Counted from the first letter of the stretch, positions 1 to 8,534 are shown. The stretch is DNA of 64,000 nucleotides from Pseudomonas sichuanensis (GCF_003231305.1 NZ_QKVM01000005.1:62001-126000), one strand, 5' to 3'. Numbers and translations are program-made. Notes: generated from the letters alone by a model not told the origin.

Positions 1-453
1 CCCTGGGTGGAAGATGAACTGGTGGTGTTCTGCGCCCCACAGCACCCGCTGGCCAAAGTCGGCCACGCCAGCATCGAGCAGCTCTCCCATGAGGCCTGGA
101 TTTTGCGTGAACAGGGCTCTGGCACGCGCCTGACCTTCGACCAGGCCATGCGCCACCACCGCGCCAACCTCAATATTCGCCTTGAGCTGGAACACACCGA
201 AGCGATCAAGCGCGCGGTGGAATCAGGCCTGGGGATCGGCTGCATCTCGCGCCTGGCCCTGCGCGACGCCTTCCGCCGCGGCAGCCTGGTACCGGTGGAA
301 ACCCCGGCCCTGGACCTGGCGCGGCAGTTCTATTTCATCTGGCACAAGCAGAAGTACCAGACCTCGGCCATGCGCGAGTTCCTCGAACTGTGCCGCAGCT
401 TCACCGCAGGCGTGCAGCGCAGCGACGAAATCGTCCTGCCGCCGATCGCCTGA
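1..453 (+). CDS. finR: LysR-family regulator, C-terminal part (probably FinR)
   Basis: The gene runs in from the left edge, so only the last 150 residues are visible. They form the second half of a LysR effector-binding domain, including the stretch AIKRAVESGLGIGCISR that is typical of the family. The DNA-binding domain lies outside the window. FinR is inferred from position: in the P. putida group this regulator of fpr (ferredoxin-NADP reductase, oxidative stress) sits beside dgkA and erdR, as here. The LysR family assignment is secure; the FinR name rests on synteny alone. Confidence 0.72.
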   Translation, partial: PWVEDELVVFCAPQHPLAKVGHASIEQLSHEAWILREQGSGTRLTFDQAMRHHRANLNIRLELEHTEAIKRAVESGLGIGCISRLALRDAFRRGSLVPVETPALDLARQFYFIWHKQKYQTSAMREFLELCRSFTAGVQRSDEIVLPPIA

Positions 454-456
454 AGG

Positions 457-822
457 TCAGCCCAGCAGGATCACGCCCCACACCACCGCCACCATGGACA
501 TCGCCACCAGTTGCGCGGCGCTGCCCATGTCCTTGGCGTTTTTCGACAGTGGATGGCGCTCCAGCGAAATACGATCGATGGCCGCCTCCACCGCCGAGTT
601 GAGCAGTTCGACGATCAACCCCAGCAGGCACACGGCAATCAGGATCGCCCGCTCGACACGGCTCACCGGCAGCCAGAAAGCCGTCGGGATCAGCAGCACA
701 TTGAGCAACACCAGTTGGCGGAAAGCGGCTTCGCCCTTGAAGGCGGTGCGCAGGCCGTCCAGCGAGTAGCCGGCAGCATTGAAAATCCGTTTGAGGCCGG
801 TCTGGCCCTTGAATGGCGACAT
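457..822 (-). CDS. dgkA: Diacylglycerol kinase
   Basis: This is a 121-residue inner-membrane enzyme of the usual DgkA length. It phosphorylates diacylglycerol to phosphatidate, recycling lipid released when periplasmic glucans and lipid A are modified. The family signature ELLNSAVEAAIDR (about 72-84) and the KNAKDMGSAA segment (about 94-103) are both present. Three hydrophobic helices are visible at about 34-52, 57-75 and 100-120. It converges tail to tail with the LysR gene, with three bases between the stops. It lies downstream of erdR on the same strand, matching the dgkA-erdR neighbourhood of other pseudomonads. Confidence 0.95.
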   Translation of the reverse strand: MSPFKGQTGLKRIFNAAGYSLDGLRTAFKGEAAFRQLVLLNVLLIPTAFWLPVSRVERAILIAVCLLGLIVELLNSAVEAAIDRISLERHPLSKNAKDMGSAAQLVAMSMVAVVWGVILLG

Positions 823-897
823 GTGTCACTCACTTCATCGATGAAAGCCTGGCAGGCTAATCCGACGCTGGTCAAAAAAGCGTGAAGGCGCAGGGAC

Positions 898-1548
898 TTA
901 GCTGGTCGAAACCGATTCAAGTTGTTGCAACAGCAACGCGGCCTGCGTGCGCGTGCGCACCCCGAGCTTGCGGAAGATTGCAGTCACATGGGCCTTGATG
1001 GTCGCTTCCGACACACTCAGCTCATAGGCGATCTGTTTGTTCAGCAAGCCTTCGCAGACCATGGTCAGCACCCGGAACTGCTGGGGTGTGAGGCTTGCGA
1101 GGCCCTCGCTGGCGGCCTTGGCCTCAGCCGATACATCGACCTTCTCGAATGCCTGGGGTGGCCACCAGACATCGCCATCGAGCACGTTGCGTACCGCTTC
1201 CTGGATCTTGCTCAGCTCGCTGGACTTGGGGATGAAACCACTGGCACCGAATTCACGGGATTTCACCACGACCGCCGCTTCTTCCTGCGCCGACACCATC
1301 ACCACCGGGATTTGCGGGTACTGCCCACGCAACAGGACCAGGCCGGAGAAGCCATAGGCACCGGGCATGTTCAAGTCCAGCAGGACAAGGTCCCAATCGG
1401 ACTTTTCCGTCAGGCTGGCTTCCAGCTCGGCGATGCTCGCCACTTCAACCAGCCGCACGTCCGGCCCGAGGCCGAGGGTAACGGCCTGGCGCAGTGCGCT
1501 GCGAAACAACGGGTGGTCATCGGCAATCAGGATTTCGTATGTGGCCAT
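898..1548 (-). CDS. erdR: LuxR-type response regulator ErdR
   Basis: The protein has 216 residues with an N-terminal receiver domain and a C-terminal LuxR/FixJ helix-turn-helix. Receiver residues are visible: acidic pair D10-D11, phospho-acceptor D58 in LLDLNMPG, and K108. The DNA-binding domain spans about 152-207 and contains NKQIAYELSVSEATIKAHV. Family knowledge: ErdR is an orphan response regulator controlling ethanol and acetate metabolism in pseudomonads (PA3604 in P. aeruginosa, next to dgkA PA3603). The same adjacency here supports the name. The 255 bp upstream contain nothing I could assign firmly. Confidence 0.85.
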   Translation of the reverse strand: MATYEILIADDHPLFRSALRQAVTLGLGPDVRLVEVASIAELEASLTEKSDWDLVLLDLNMPGAYGFSGLVLLRGQYPQIPVVMVSAQEEAAVVVKSREFGASGFIPKSSELSKIQEAVRNVLDGDVWWPPQAFEKVDVSAEAKAASEGLASLTPQQFRVLTMVCEGLLNKQIAYELSVSEATIKAHVTAIFRKLGVRTRTQAALLLQQLESVSTS

Positions 1549-1803
1549 CGATCTATGGATCCTGTTCTGTGCCAGGCGAGGGGATACGGGATACGCCTGG
1601 CAGGCAACTCAAGGCGCGAACGGCAGGGCCGCCGGCCGGGACGGCACGGCGAAGTCCGGGGTAACAGCAGCTTCGTCGTGCCCGAATCGGCGCCAAGGAT
1701 GACGAGCACGCACCGAGTGGTCAAGCCAATTGCCCGGTCGTACCCACCTCCCTGGCTGCCAGCTCCGTCAGTATGAACCAATCCGCAGCGCCCGCCCCTT
1801 GGA

Positions 1804-2514
1804 CTATAGGAAGGTATGCAAACGCTGGTGTACCTCATCCTGCTCATCGAGCGGCAGGCGCCGCTTGCCACTGAGGTAATGCAGGCTGAACACATCCAGA
1901 TAGGCATCCAGGGCCTGCGAAGCCTGGCTGTCGCCGGCCAGGTCCAGGCACATGGCCGCCACTTCCGCCGTGCAGAAATGGTCGTCGCGCTTGGAACGAC
2001 GCAGGCGATAGCGCGACATCTGTTCGGCCTGCAGGCTCAGTACCGGGAATTTGTCGAGGTACGGGCTCTTGCGGAACATCTTGCGCGCTTCGGTCCAGGT
2101 GGCATCCAGCAGGATGAACAGCGGGCGCTTGCCCGGTGCGCAGACGACCTCGCCGACCACCCGCTCCTGGGCGACGAACTCACCGGGGAAGACGATATAG
2201 GGCTGCCATTGCGGATGTTCCAGCAGCGCCAGCAAACCCTCGTCCACCGACGTGCGCAGCCAGCCGAAGGCCGAGGTGTCCTCGATCAGGTCGGCGATCA
2301 GCCAGCCAGTATTGGTAGGTTTGAGTGGCTCGGTGTCATGCATCAGCAGGCACATGCCGGACTCGGCCTGCACCCTGGGCTTCCAGGCACACAGGCAATG
2401 CGTGGCGATGACCCGGCACTGCGGGCAGCGTTCGGCACGCGAGCCGCGGGCGACGAAAGGTTTGATGCTGCGGGCCAGGCGCTCGGCGCGCAGCCGCGCT
2501 ACCGCATGGCTCAT
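1804..2514 (-). CDS. DTW-domain tRNA-uridine aminocarboxypropyltransferase
   Basis: The enzyme has 236 residues from the chosen start. The DTW family (TapT/YfiP type) uses S-adenosylmethionine to make acp3U in tRNA. Two cysteine pairs for zinc are seen at C30/C33 and C40/C42. The HDTEPLKPTNTG loop lies at about 59-70 and the family DxTW motif at D137-W140 (DATW). The frame is open for 49 more codons upstream, but the ATG at 2514 is preceded by AAGG at suitable distance and matches the usual N-terminus, so I took it. Its promoter region faces the secreted-protein gene at 2728. Confidence 0.85.
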   Translation of the reverse strand: MSHAVARLRAERLARSIKPFVARGSRAERCPQCRVIATHCLCAWKPRVQAESGMCLLMHDTEPLKPTNTGWLIADLIEDTSAFGWLRTSVDEGLLALLEHPQWQPYIVFPGEFVAQERVVGEVVCAPGKRPLFILLDATWTEARKMFRKSPYLDKFPVLSLQAEQMSRYRLRRSKRDDHFCTAEVAAMCLDLAGDSQASQALDAYLDVFSLHYLSGKRRLPLDEQDEVHQRLHTFL

Positions 2515-2727
2515 GGCTGCAGGCCTTGGCGTTGAGAAGGGACGAACACAAAAAACGACTCTACGGATGACAAGGCGCCAGTCTACCAGAGGCAGCGTCA
2601 TTTGCCGTGCAGCCCCGCCTGCGGCTCCTTTATAATCGCCGGTTGTGGCGGCCGGAAACACCGAGTTTCAGGGAACGCCGCCTGCCGGCGCAGGTCAAAG
2701 CGCCAGTCATCGAACCAGGAGAGATCC

Positions 2728-3150
2728 ATGCTGCGTCTAATTGCCCCGACCCTGAGCCTGCTGCTCGCCCTGCCCCTGGCCGCCCAGGCCGCCTCCAAGC
2801 AGGAATACGAGCTGAAACAGACGCTGGAGAAGGTCGCCAAGGAAAGCAGCGTCGGCACCCCACGCGCCATCAACGAAGACATCCTCGACCAAGGCTACAC
2901 CGTCGAAAAAGGCAAGGCGCTGGTCAACCACCTCAGCGTGCGAGAAAGCCATGCCGAACGCATGCGCGCCAACCCGCAGCAGGTACGCAGCCAGCTGGGT
3001 GACAGCGTTTGCCGCAATACCGGCTACCGCCAGCTGATGTCCAAGGGCGCAGTGCTGGTCTATCGCTTCACCGTCTACAAGACCAACCAGCCCATCATGG
3101 ATCAGGCCTTCGATGCCGCCAGCTGCGTGGCCGGCAACAAGAAGAAGTGA
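2728..3150 (+). CDS. Secreted QSregVF-family protein (PA3611-like)
   Basis: This is a 140-residue protein with a clear signal peptide (cleavage expected after AQA, about residue 21), so it should be periplasmic or secreted. The mature part resembles the Pseudomonas QSregVF family (putative quorum-sensing-regulated virulence factor, PA3611). Recognisable features are GTPRAINEDILDQGY and two cysteines near the C-terminus that could form a disulphide. AGGAGAG sits just before the ATG at 2728, and this fixes the start although the frame is open earlier. No molecular activity is established for the family that I know of. The family call comes from recollection of the sequence. Confidence 0.72.
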   Translation: MLRLIAPTLSLLLALPLAAQAASKQEYELKQTLEKVAKESSVGTPRAINEDILDQGYTVEKGKALVNHLSVRESHAERMRANPQQVRSQLGDSVCRNTGYRQLMSKGAVLVYRFTVYKTNQPIMDQAFDAASCVAGNKKK

Positions 3151-3151
3151 T

Positions 3152-3352
3152 TCAGACCACCTGATCGCTGGCGCGCCGTTGCTCTTCCTCGGCGCGCAAT
3201 TCGGCCAGCAAGGCCTGTAGATACCGTGATTGCCGTTCTGCACCTTGCAGGCGACGCAGGCATTCACCTTCAATGCTCAGGTGATGGGCCTGCGCCTCGC
3301 GCGCCAGCAACTGAAACAGTTGCCCATCCACCTCGATCACCAGTCGATGCAT
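3152..3352 (-). CDS. Small conserved-type hypothetical protein
   Basis: The predicted protein has 66 residues and starts MHRLVIEVDGQLFQLL. The start at 3352 has GGAG eight bases upstream, whereas the longer open frame encodes a low-complexity, unlikely N-terminus. The protein is mostly helical, with a charged C-terminus rich in Arg, Glu and Gln. It ends two bases from the stop of the convergent QSregVF gene. I do not recognise a family. A small regulatory or DNA-binding protein is possible, but nothing in the sequence proves it. Confidence 0.6.
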   Translation of the reverse strand: MHRLVIEVDGQLFQLLAREAQAHHLSIEGECLRRLQGAERQSRYLQALLAELRAEEEQRRASDQVV

Positions 3353-3657
3353 ACCGCCACCTCCCGCGCGCGCTTTAACACCCCTCCAGTAAACCAAAGT
3401 CCCGTGAAGGCAGGGCCTGATCTGACCGGCGGCCCGCTTGCAGGGCAAGCGGCGCAATGGCGCGCCAGCGTCTAGATTGATAACGAGCCCCACAACAACG
3501 ACAACAAGATGGAATTGCCACTGCATCATGGCCTTGAAGGCCTACTGCAATGCTCGGGGTGCACACTCGAGCCATAGCAGCCAGCGGCACACGCAGTGCC
3601 GCGGCCGGGACACACCATCGACCCGGTCAGAGGTTTTGCTGCAGAAGGAGACGTTGA
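3353..3657. other. Intergenic region upstream of the LOG-family gene
   Basis: This 305-bp stretch lies between the divergent small ORF and the LOG gene. A strong ribosome-binding site (GAAGGAGA) precedes the ATG at 3658. I see no convincing gene, RNA or repeat, and no promoter good enough to name, though promoters for both flanking genes should lie here. Confidence 0.4.
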
Positions 3658-4776
3658 ATGCCTTACCAACCGAATGAGCTTCTGTTCAACCATTTCAGAG
3701 ACCAGGGTATCGACCTGGGCAACATCGACCAGCAACTGCAGTTGGTCGCCCCGAACAGCCCCAACCTGCCGCTGTACCGCGACATGATGCTGACCATCCT
3801 GCGCATGGCTCATGACGACCGCAACCGCTGGAACGCCAAGATCACATTGCAGGCCCTGCGTGAGCTCGACCAGTCGTTCCGCAGCCTCGAACGCTACAAG
3901 GGACGGCGCAAGGTGACAGTCTTCGGCTCGGCGCGCACCCCGCTGGAACACCCGATGTACGCCCTGGCCAGGGAACTGGGTGCGACGCTGGCACGCTCCG
4001 ACCTGATGGTCATCACCGGTGCCGGGGGCGGCATCATGGCCGCTGCCCACGAAGGCGCCGGCGCCGACCACAGCCTGGGTTTCAACATCACCCTGCCCTT
4101 CGAGCAGCATGCCAACCCCACGGTCGATGGCACCGATAAACTACTGCCGTTCCACTTCTTCTTCATTCGCAAGCTGTTCTTCGTCAAGGAAGCCGACGCG
4201 CTGGTGCTATGCCCCGGTGGTTTCGGCACCCTCGACGAAGCCCTGGAAGTATTGACCCTGATCCAGACCGGCAAAAGCCCGCTGGTGCCTGTGGTGCTGC
4301 TGGATTCGCCCGGCGGCAGCTTCTGGCGCGACTGCCTCGATTTCATCAGCCGCCAGCTGGAAGAGAACCGCTACATCCTGCCCAGCGACCTCAAGCTGGT
4401 GCGCCTGGTGCACAGTGCCGACGAGGCAGTGGATGAGATCAACCAGTTCTACAGCAACTACCACTCCAGTCGCTGGCTGAAGAACCAGTTCGTCATCCGC
4501 ATGCACCATCCGCTCAGCGAAGCGGCGTTGCATGACGTCGAGGAAGGCTTCGCCGACTTGCGCTTGAGTGGCCGTTATCACCAGCAACCGGACAGTGGCG
4601 CCGAACATGAGGAGGGGAATTTCAGCCACCTGACACGCCTGACATTCGCGTTCAATGGCCGAGACCAGGGGCGCCTGCGTGAGCTGGTGGACTTTATCAA
4701 CATGCCGGAAAACTGGGCCAAGCCACAGCCGATGCACACCACCCAGCGGGCGCGAGAAGCCTTGAAGGTGAGCTGA
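3658..4776 (+). CDS. LOG-family nucleotide hydrolase-like protein
   Basis: The protein has 372 residues, longer than the ~190-residue plant-type LOG proteins and closer to the PpnN-like long LOG group. The Rossmann core shows GSAR (90-93), GAGGGIM (121-127) and the phosphoribohydrolase signature PGGFGTLDE (186-194). Such enzymes cleave nucleoside monophosphates to base plus ribose 5-phosphate, and some release cytokinin bases. The N-terminal ~80 residues and C-terminal ~130 residues are extensions of unknown role. The start is set by GAAGGAGA upstream of the ATG. It appears monocistronic and converges on recX. Confidence 0.82.
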   Translation: MPYQPNELLFNHFRDQGIDLGNIDQQLQLVAPNSPNLPLYRDMMLTILRMAHDDRNRWNAKITLQALRELDQSFRSLERYKGRRKVTVFGSARTPLEHPMYALARELGATLARSDLMVITGAGGGIMAAAHEGAGADHSLGFNITLPFEQHANPTVDGTDKLLPFHFFFIRKLFFVKEADALVLCPGGFGTLDEALEVLTLIQTGKSPLVPVVLLDSPGGSFWRDCLDFISRQLEENRYILPSDLKLVRLVHSADEAVDEINQFYSNYHSSRWLKNQFVIRMHHPLSEAALHDVEEGFADLRLSGRYHQQPDSGAEHEEGNFSHLTRLTFAFNGRDQGRLRELVDFINMPENWAKPQPMHTTQRAREALKVS

Positions 4777-4779
4777 ACG

Positions 4780-4824
4780 CAAAATGCCCTGCATGGCCCC
4801 GCTTCGGGTGGCCATGCAGGGCAT
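4780..4824 (-). terminator. Intrinsic terminator facing recX
   Basis: A perfect 15-bp stem (4784-4798 with 4810-4824) surrounds an 11-base GC-rich loop. Read on the minus strand it is followed by TTTT, so it fits a terminator for the recA-recX transcript. On the plus strand (LOG gene) there is no T-run. The MITE-like element at 4830-5001 separates it from recX. Confidence 0.75.
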
Positions 4825-4829
4825 CAGTA

Positions 4830-5001
4830 GGCTTTGTACGAAAAGTGCCTGCGCGACGATCATGCTGCGTTGAAAACAGGCTGGTGCGCCAGCCCGGTCG
4901 GAATGCTCATTTGCAACCAGCAAAGTCGAGCGCGACCCCGGCCGTTCCTCGCCTGTTTTCGCCTTGCCTGATCGCCGCTCGGCGACTTTTCGTACAAACC
5001 C
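4830..5001. repeat. MITE-like element with 17-bp terminal inverted repeats
   Basis: The ends are GGCTTTGTACGAAAAGT (4830-4846) and, inverted, GGGTTTGTACGAAAAGT (5001-4985), with one mismatch. Both sides are flanked by TA (4828-4829 and 5002-5003), the target duplication expected of IS630/Tc1-mariner-type elements. Internal inverted repeats include GAAAACAGGC (4872-4881) against 4951-4960, and a GGCTGG/CCAGCC hairpin (4879-4894). At 172 bp it is too short for a transposase. It abuts the stop codon of recX. Confidence 0.65.
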
Positions 5002-5468
5002 TAGTCGTCGAGATCCCGACCGCTGAGCAGCCGCCCGATCATCTCCATGGAAAAACCACGGTAAGCGAGAAAGCGTGTTTGCTGCCCACGGCTGCGTGGG
5101 TCATGTGGGCGCTGACCGGCGAACTTGCGCTGCCAGACATCCTGCAACTGCGCCGCCCAGTCCACCTCGCTTTCACGCAAGGCCTGGTCAATGTCACTGC
5201 GGGCAAGCCCACGCTGCCCCAGCTCCTCGCGAATACGCGCGGGGCCATAGCCAGCACTGGATCGGTAGCGGATAAAACTTTCGAGGTAGCGGGCCTCACT
5301 GAGCAGCCCTTCTTCGGCAAGCCGATCGAGCGCGGGCTCGATCAGCTCATCCGTTGCGCCGCGCTGACGCAATTTGCGCGTCAACTCCACGCGACCATGC
5401 TCGCGGCGTGCAAGCAGGTCCATGGCTGTCCGCCGCACGGCGACCGGGGTGTCGAGTACGGCGGACAT
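5001..5468 (-). CDS. recX: RecA regulator RecX
   Basis: RecX is predicted at 155 residues, the normal length, and modulates RecA filament growth. The helical-repeat organisation is visible: [17 protein letters not shown] near the N-terminus, then [19 protein letters not shown] and [15 protein letters not shown] chose the ATG at 5468, nine bases after the recA stop. A TTG at 5480 overlapping recA is also possible. No strong Shine-Dalgarno is present, so translation is probably coupled to recA. The TAG stop lies exactly at the junction with the 4830-5001 repeat, two of its bases being the putative TA duplication. Confidence 0.93.
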   Translation of the reverse strand: MSAVLDTPVAVRRTAMDLLARREHGRVELTRKLRQRGATDELIEPALDRLAEEGLLSEARYLESFIRYRSSAGYGPARIREELGQRGLARSDIDQALRESEVDWAAQLQDVWQRKFAGQRPHDPRSRGQQTRFLAYRGFSMEMIGRLLSGRDLDD

Positions 5469-5476
5469 GGGGCAGA

Positions 5477-6544
5477 TCAATAACCGGCGTCGGCGTCGGC
5501 CATGTCGTCGGCATCAGCCTCGACGGCAGCGGCCTTGCCAGCAGCAGCGACGGCGCCAGCAGTGAGCAGCTTCTCGCGGATCTGCTTCTCGATCTCTGCA
5601 CCGATTGCCGGGTTCTCTTGCAGGTACTTGGCGGCATTAGCCTTGCCCTGGCCGATCTTGTTGCCCTGGTAGCTGTACCAGGCACCTGCCTTCTCCACGA
5701 AGCCGTGAGCAACGCCCAGGTCGATGACCTCGCCGTTACGGTAGATACCCTTGCCGTAGAGAATCTGGAATTCGGCTTGACGGAACGGCGGCGAGACCTT
5801 GTTCTTGACGATCTTGACGCGGGTTTCGCTACCCACCACCTCGTCGCCTTCCTTGACCGCGCCGGTACGGCGAATGTCCAGGCGTACCGAAGCATAGAAC
5901 TTCAGGGCGTTACCGCCGGTGGTGGTTTCCGGGCTACCGAACATCACGCCGATCTTCATACGGATCTGGTTGATGAAGATCACCAGGCAGTTGGCGTTCT
6001 TGATGTTACCGGTGATCTTGCGCAGCGCCTGGGACATCAGACGCGCCTGCAGGCCGACGTGCATGTCGCCCATCTCGCCTTCGATCTCGGCCTTGGGTAC
6101 CAGTGCAGCCACGGAGTCGACGATGATCACGTCGACCGCGTTGGAGCGCACCAGCATGTCGGTGATTTCCAGAGCCTGTTCGCCGGTGTCCGGCTGCGAA
6201 ACCAGCAGGTCGTCAACGTTGACGCCGAGCTTGCCAGCGTATTCCGGGTCGAGGGCGTGTTCGGCGTCGACGAAGGCGCAGGTGGCGCCGTTCTTCTGGG
6301 CTTCAGCGATGACCGACAAGGTCAGCGTGGTTTTACCGGAGGATTCCGGACCGTAGATTTCGACGATACGGCCCTTGGGCAGGCCGCCGATGCCAAGGGC
6401 GATATCCAGGCCCAGGGAGCCGGTGGAGATGGAAGGGATGCCTTGGCGCTCATGGTCGCCCATGCGCATGACGGCGCCCTTGCCGAATTGGCGTTCGATC
6501 TGACCCAGGGCCGCAGCCAAGGCGCGCTTCTTGTTGTCGTCCAT
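5477..6544 (-). CDS. recA: Recombinase RecA
   Basis: The protein has 355 residues and starts [13 protein letters not shown]. It is the DNA-strand-exchange ATPase and the co-protease that activates self-cleavage of LexA and phage-type repressors. Walker A GPESSGKT lies at 65-72 and the conserved [23 protein letters not shown]-binding region is intact. The C-terminus is rich in Ala and Asp, as usual in pseudomonads. A LexA box and a promoter lie upstream, and recX follows. The nearby tailocin repressor is a plausible second target of its co-protease function. Confidence 0.99.
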   Translation of the reverse strand: MDDNKKRALAAALGQIERQFGKGAVMRMGDHERQGIPSISTGSLGLDIALGIGGLPKGRIVEIYGPESSGKTTLTLSVIAEAQKNGATCAFVDAEHALDPEYAGKLGVNVDDLLVSQPDTGEQALEITDMLVRSNAVDVIIVDSVAALVPKAEIEGEMGDMHVGLQARLMSQALRKITGNIKNANCLVIFINQIRMKIGVMFGSPETTTGGNALKFYASVRLDIRRTGAVKEGDEVVGSETRVKIVKNKVSPPFRQAEFQILYGKGIYRNGEVIDLGVAHGFVEKAGAWYSYQGNKIGQGKANAAKYLQENPAIGAEIEKQIREKLLTAGAVAAAGKAAAVEADADDMADADAGY

Positions 6545-6587
6545 TGAAATCCTCACGTGTTCGACTTGGCCCTGACGGCCGGAATAA

Positions 6588-6632
6588 CTGTATAAGTAGC
6601 CAGTATTATTCCACAGGGATTCGTTTCCGCAA
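6588..6632 (-). promoter_or_regulatory. recA promoter with LexA (SOS) box
   Basis: On the minus strand, -35 TTGCGG (6627-6632) and -10 TAATAC (6603-6608) are separated by 18 bp. The palindrome CTGTATAAGTAGCCAG (6588-6603) matches the CTG-N10-CAG form of the LexA box and overlaps the edge of the -10. This is the arrangement expected for SOS control of recA. Confidence 0.85.
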
Positions 6633-6648
6633 ACCCCCGCTTGGCGAT

Positions 6649-7131
6649 TTACTCCGCGCCAAGCTGTAACAAGCCGTCTAACGCGGCGATTACCGTCTGT
6701 CGGCGCACCGCTTCGCGGTCCCCGTCGAAGTGGCGCCGTTCGCTGCGGACATGGGCTCCATCGGCCCAAGCCAGCCACACCGTGCCCACCGGTTTGGCCG
6801 GCGAGCCACCATCAGGCCCGGCCACACCACTGACCGCCACGGCAAAGCGTGCGCCGCTGGCCTGCTGGGCCCCGCGCGCCATCGCCTCGACCACCTCCTG
6901 GCTGACCGCGCCCACCTCGGTGAACAACGCTTGCGGAACGCCCAACTGGCGGGTCTTCTGGGCATTGGAATAGGTGACGTAACCTGCCTCGAACCAGGCC
7001 GAGCTGCCGGGGATACGGGTAATGGCTTCGGCAATGCCACCCCCGGTGCAGGATTCGGCGGTGGTCACCTGGGCATTGAAGCGTCGCATGTGCTCGCCCA
7101 GGCGGGTGGAAAGCGCGGTGATCGGGTCCAT
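6649..7131 (-). CDS. pncC: Nicotinamide-nucleotide amidohydrolase (CinA C-terminal type)
   Basis: This 160-residue stand-alone CinA C-terminal domain deamidates nicotinamide mononucleotide to nicotinate mononucleotide in the pyridine nucleotide cycle. The signature [12 protein letters not shown] (24-35) and the [18 protein letters not shown] loop are present. It precedes recA on the same strand. Its 5' end is only about 50 bp from the last tailocin gene, so it marks the right-hand chromosomal border of the island. It is often annotated simply as CinA. Confidence 0.93.
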   Translation of the reverse strand: MDPITALSTRLGEHMRRFNAQVTTAESCTGGGIAEAITRIPGSSAWFEAGYVTYSNAQKTRQLGVPQALFTEVGAVSQEVVEAMARGAQQASGARFAVAVSGVAGPDGGSPAKPVGTVWLAWADGAHVRSERRHFDGDREAVRRQTVIAALDGLLQLGAE

Positions 7132-7179
7132 GACGGGCTCCTGAATGAATGGCGCCCTACCCTAACACCCGGCAAGGGC

Positions 7180-7680
7180 TCACCGCGACAGGGCACGAAC
7201 ATGGTCCTGGCAGGCACGCAGGGCGATCAGTCCGCGGTCGCCGCTGTCGGTGATGGCGATAATTCGTCGAGCATGCGCTGGGTCAAGTCGGGCGCGTACG
7301 GGGCCATGATCCAGGCCGCTGGCGGCGGTGGCGGCAGGCACTGCGCCACAGCCGGCGCCGCGCTCGACCAGGACCGACAGGCGCAGATCGGCAGTAGCAA
7401 GGCGGTCACGCAGGCGAGCCTGAGTCTGTTGCGCATCGGTAAGCTCCTGGAAATGTCTCGATTCACTCTCGTGCAGCCGTTGCTCCACCCCCTGGCGCTG
7501 TTCACGCTCGGCGAGCAGCAGGCCATGCAGCGCCTCGGCCTGATCCAGCCGTTGCTGCACCAGCTGCTGCTCCTGCTGGGCCAGTAACCGCCCATAGCGC
7601 CAGGCCTGCAGTTGCCAGGCCAGCGCCGCCCCCAACAGCAGGAGCAGCGCGCAAAGCCCGAGCTGCCAGCGGCTCAACAC
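7180..7680 (-). CDS. Rz-like inner-membrane spanin
   Basis: The protein has 166 residues: an N-terminal transmembrane anchor (about 5-25), then a long heptad-like coiled coil rich in Gln, Glu and Arg. This is the architecture of Rz i-spanins, which join the outer-membrane partner to disrupt the outer membrane in the last step of lysis. The start is a GTG at 7680 overlapping the endolysin stop, with GAGG upstream. The Rz1 partner is encoded inside it in another frame (7227-7436). Confidence 0.82.
   Translation of the reverse strand: MLSRWQLGLCALLLLLGAALAWQLQAWRYGRLLAQQEQQLVQQRLDQAEALHGLLLAEREQRQGVEQRLHESESRHFQELTDAQQTQARLRDRLATADLRLSVLVERGAGCGAVPAATAASGLDHGPVRARLDPAHARRIIAITDSGDRGLIALRACQDHVRALSR
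7227..7436 (-). CDS. Rz1-like outer-membrane lipoprotein spanin, nested in Rz
   Basis: The 69-residue product lies in an alternative frame wholly inside the Rz gene. It starts MRNRLRLACVTALLLPICAC, a lipoprotein signal whose lipobox ends at the second cysteine (residue 20). It continues with a proline-rich stretch of five consecutive prolines, typical of Rz1 o-spanins. A good Shine-Dalgarno (AGGAG, seven bases before the ATG at 7436) shows it is a real gene. Nested Rz/Rz1 pairs are well known in lambda and related phages. Confidence 0.82.
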   Translation of the reverse strand: MRNRLRLACVTALLLPICACRSWSSAAPAVAQCLPPPPPAAWIMAPYAPDLTQRMLDELSPSPTAATAD

Positions 7681-8225
7681 AGCACCTCACGGGCCCGCTG
7701 CCACAGCAGCAGGCGGTCGGAAAGGCCATTGAGGCCACCATTGATGTGGCGGGTGATGCGATTGAACTCACCTTGGTCGGCCAGCGCGTTCAGCCCCCGC
7801 GAGTGCCAGAACCAGGCCGCCGATTCGCAGGCCCAGCGTGGTTGTTCGAGCATCTGCGGCTGCGCCAGCAGGCGTTCGTCACCGAACAAGGCGCGGCTGC
7901 AGGCCTGGTAGTTGTTGCGCCCGGTCACCTGGATCAGGCCACGGCCACAATAGCGCTGGCCGTCGCCATCGGCCTCGGGCGTGTTGCCCAGGCGCAGGGC
8001 CAAGCTGCCGGTGTCATAGCGTGCCAGGTAACGGTCGCCCCCCAGTTCCTTGACGTAGCGCAGCTGGCCGGACTCATGGCCGACCTGGGCAAGAAACGCG
8101 GCGACACGCTTTGGATGGTCGATTTCCCAACGGGCCATGGCCTCATTGAGCGCCGGCAGGAAGGCCGTGACCCGCTGGCCGGCTGCTGGATAGATTTCTT
8201 TCAATTGCGGTTCGGTTAACACCAT
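7674..8225 (-). CDS. Tailocin endolysin, glycoside hydrolase family 19-like
   Basis: The enzyme has 183 residues and should cut peptidoglycan glycan strands to release tailocin particles. Motifs include AQVGHESGQLRY (catalytic Glu in HES), RYCGRGLIQVTGRNNY and WACESAAWFWHSRGLN, all typical of phage and bacterial GH19 lysozyme/chitinase-type proteins. No signal peptide is visible, so export depends on the holin. I chose ATG 8225, preceded by GGAG at nine bases; a GTG at 8240 would add five residues. Its start overlaps the end of the Com-like gene and its stop overlaps Rz. Confidence 0.88.
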   Translation of the reverse strand: MVLTEPQLKEIYPAAGQRVTAFLPALNEAMARWEIDHPKRVAAFLAQVGHESGQLRYVKELGGDRYLARYDTGSLALRLGNTPEADGDGQRYCGRGLIQVTGRNNYQACSRALFGDERLLAQPQMLEQPRWACESAAWFWHSRGLNALADQGEFNRITRHINGGLNGLSDRLLLWQRAREVLC

Positions 8226-8421
8226 CGATGGTGGCTCCACTGCGGTCTGATCGAATGGCGGCCAGTGCCGCCGGTGATTCGCTCAGGGGCGATGGCTCGA
8301 AGCGCATGGCTTTCACATGATTCAAGGTGCGGCAGCGGCCACATTTGATCTGGAGCTCGGAAGCGGGTGTGATGCGGGCCAGCAGCTTGCGGCACTGGCC
8401 ACAGCGAAAATCGATGAACAT
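8143..8421 (-). CDS. Com-like zinc-ribbon protein, copy 1
   Basis: The protein has 92 residues. Two CxxC pairs (CGQC near residue 7 and CGRC near 27) flank a short linker with LQIKC.RC.TLNHVKA, the pattern of Mu Com-family zinc-finger proteins. Mu Com activates translation of the mom DNA-modification gene, but no mom-like gene is present here. The C-terminal half after the zinc ribbon is low in recognisable features and overlaps the endolysin start by 83 bp. The closely similar copy 2 lies at 20238-20483. The fold is well supported; the function is unknown. Confidence 0.7.
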   Translation of the reverse strand: MFIDFRCGQCRKLLARITPASELQIKCGRCRTLNHVKAMRFEPSPLSESPAALAAIRSDRSGATIDGVNRTAIERNLSSSRPAGHGLPAGAQ

Positions 8422-8534
8422 AGGCGCAGGTCCTGGCGGGTTGGCCACTGATGGCGGCTTGGGCGGCCTTGCATTCAAAGTCACGCCTGCGCCGACTATA
8501 GGAAGCCTGCCGCCCCTCGGGCATCGGGAAACCC

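Noticed and set aside
1549..1803. A small gene or RNA upstream of erdR
   Set aside because: Open frames here are shadows without ribosome-binding sites, and no terminator-like hairpin was found.
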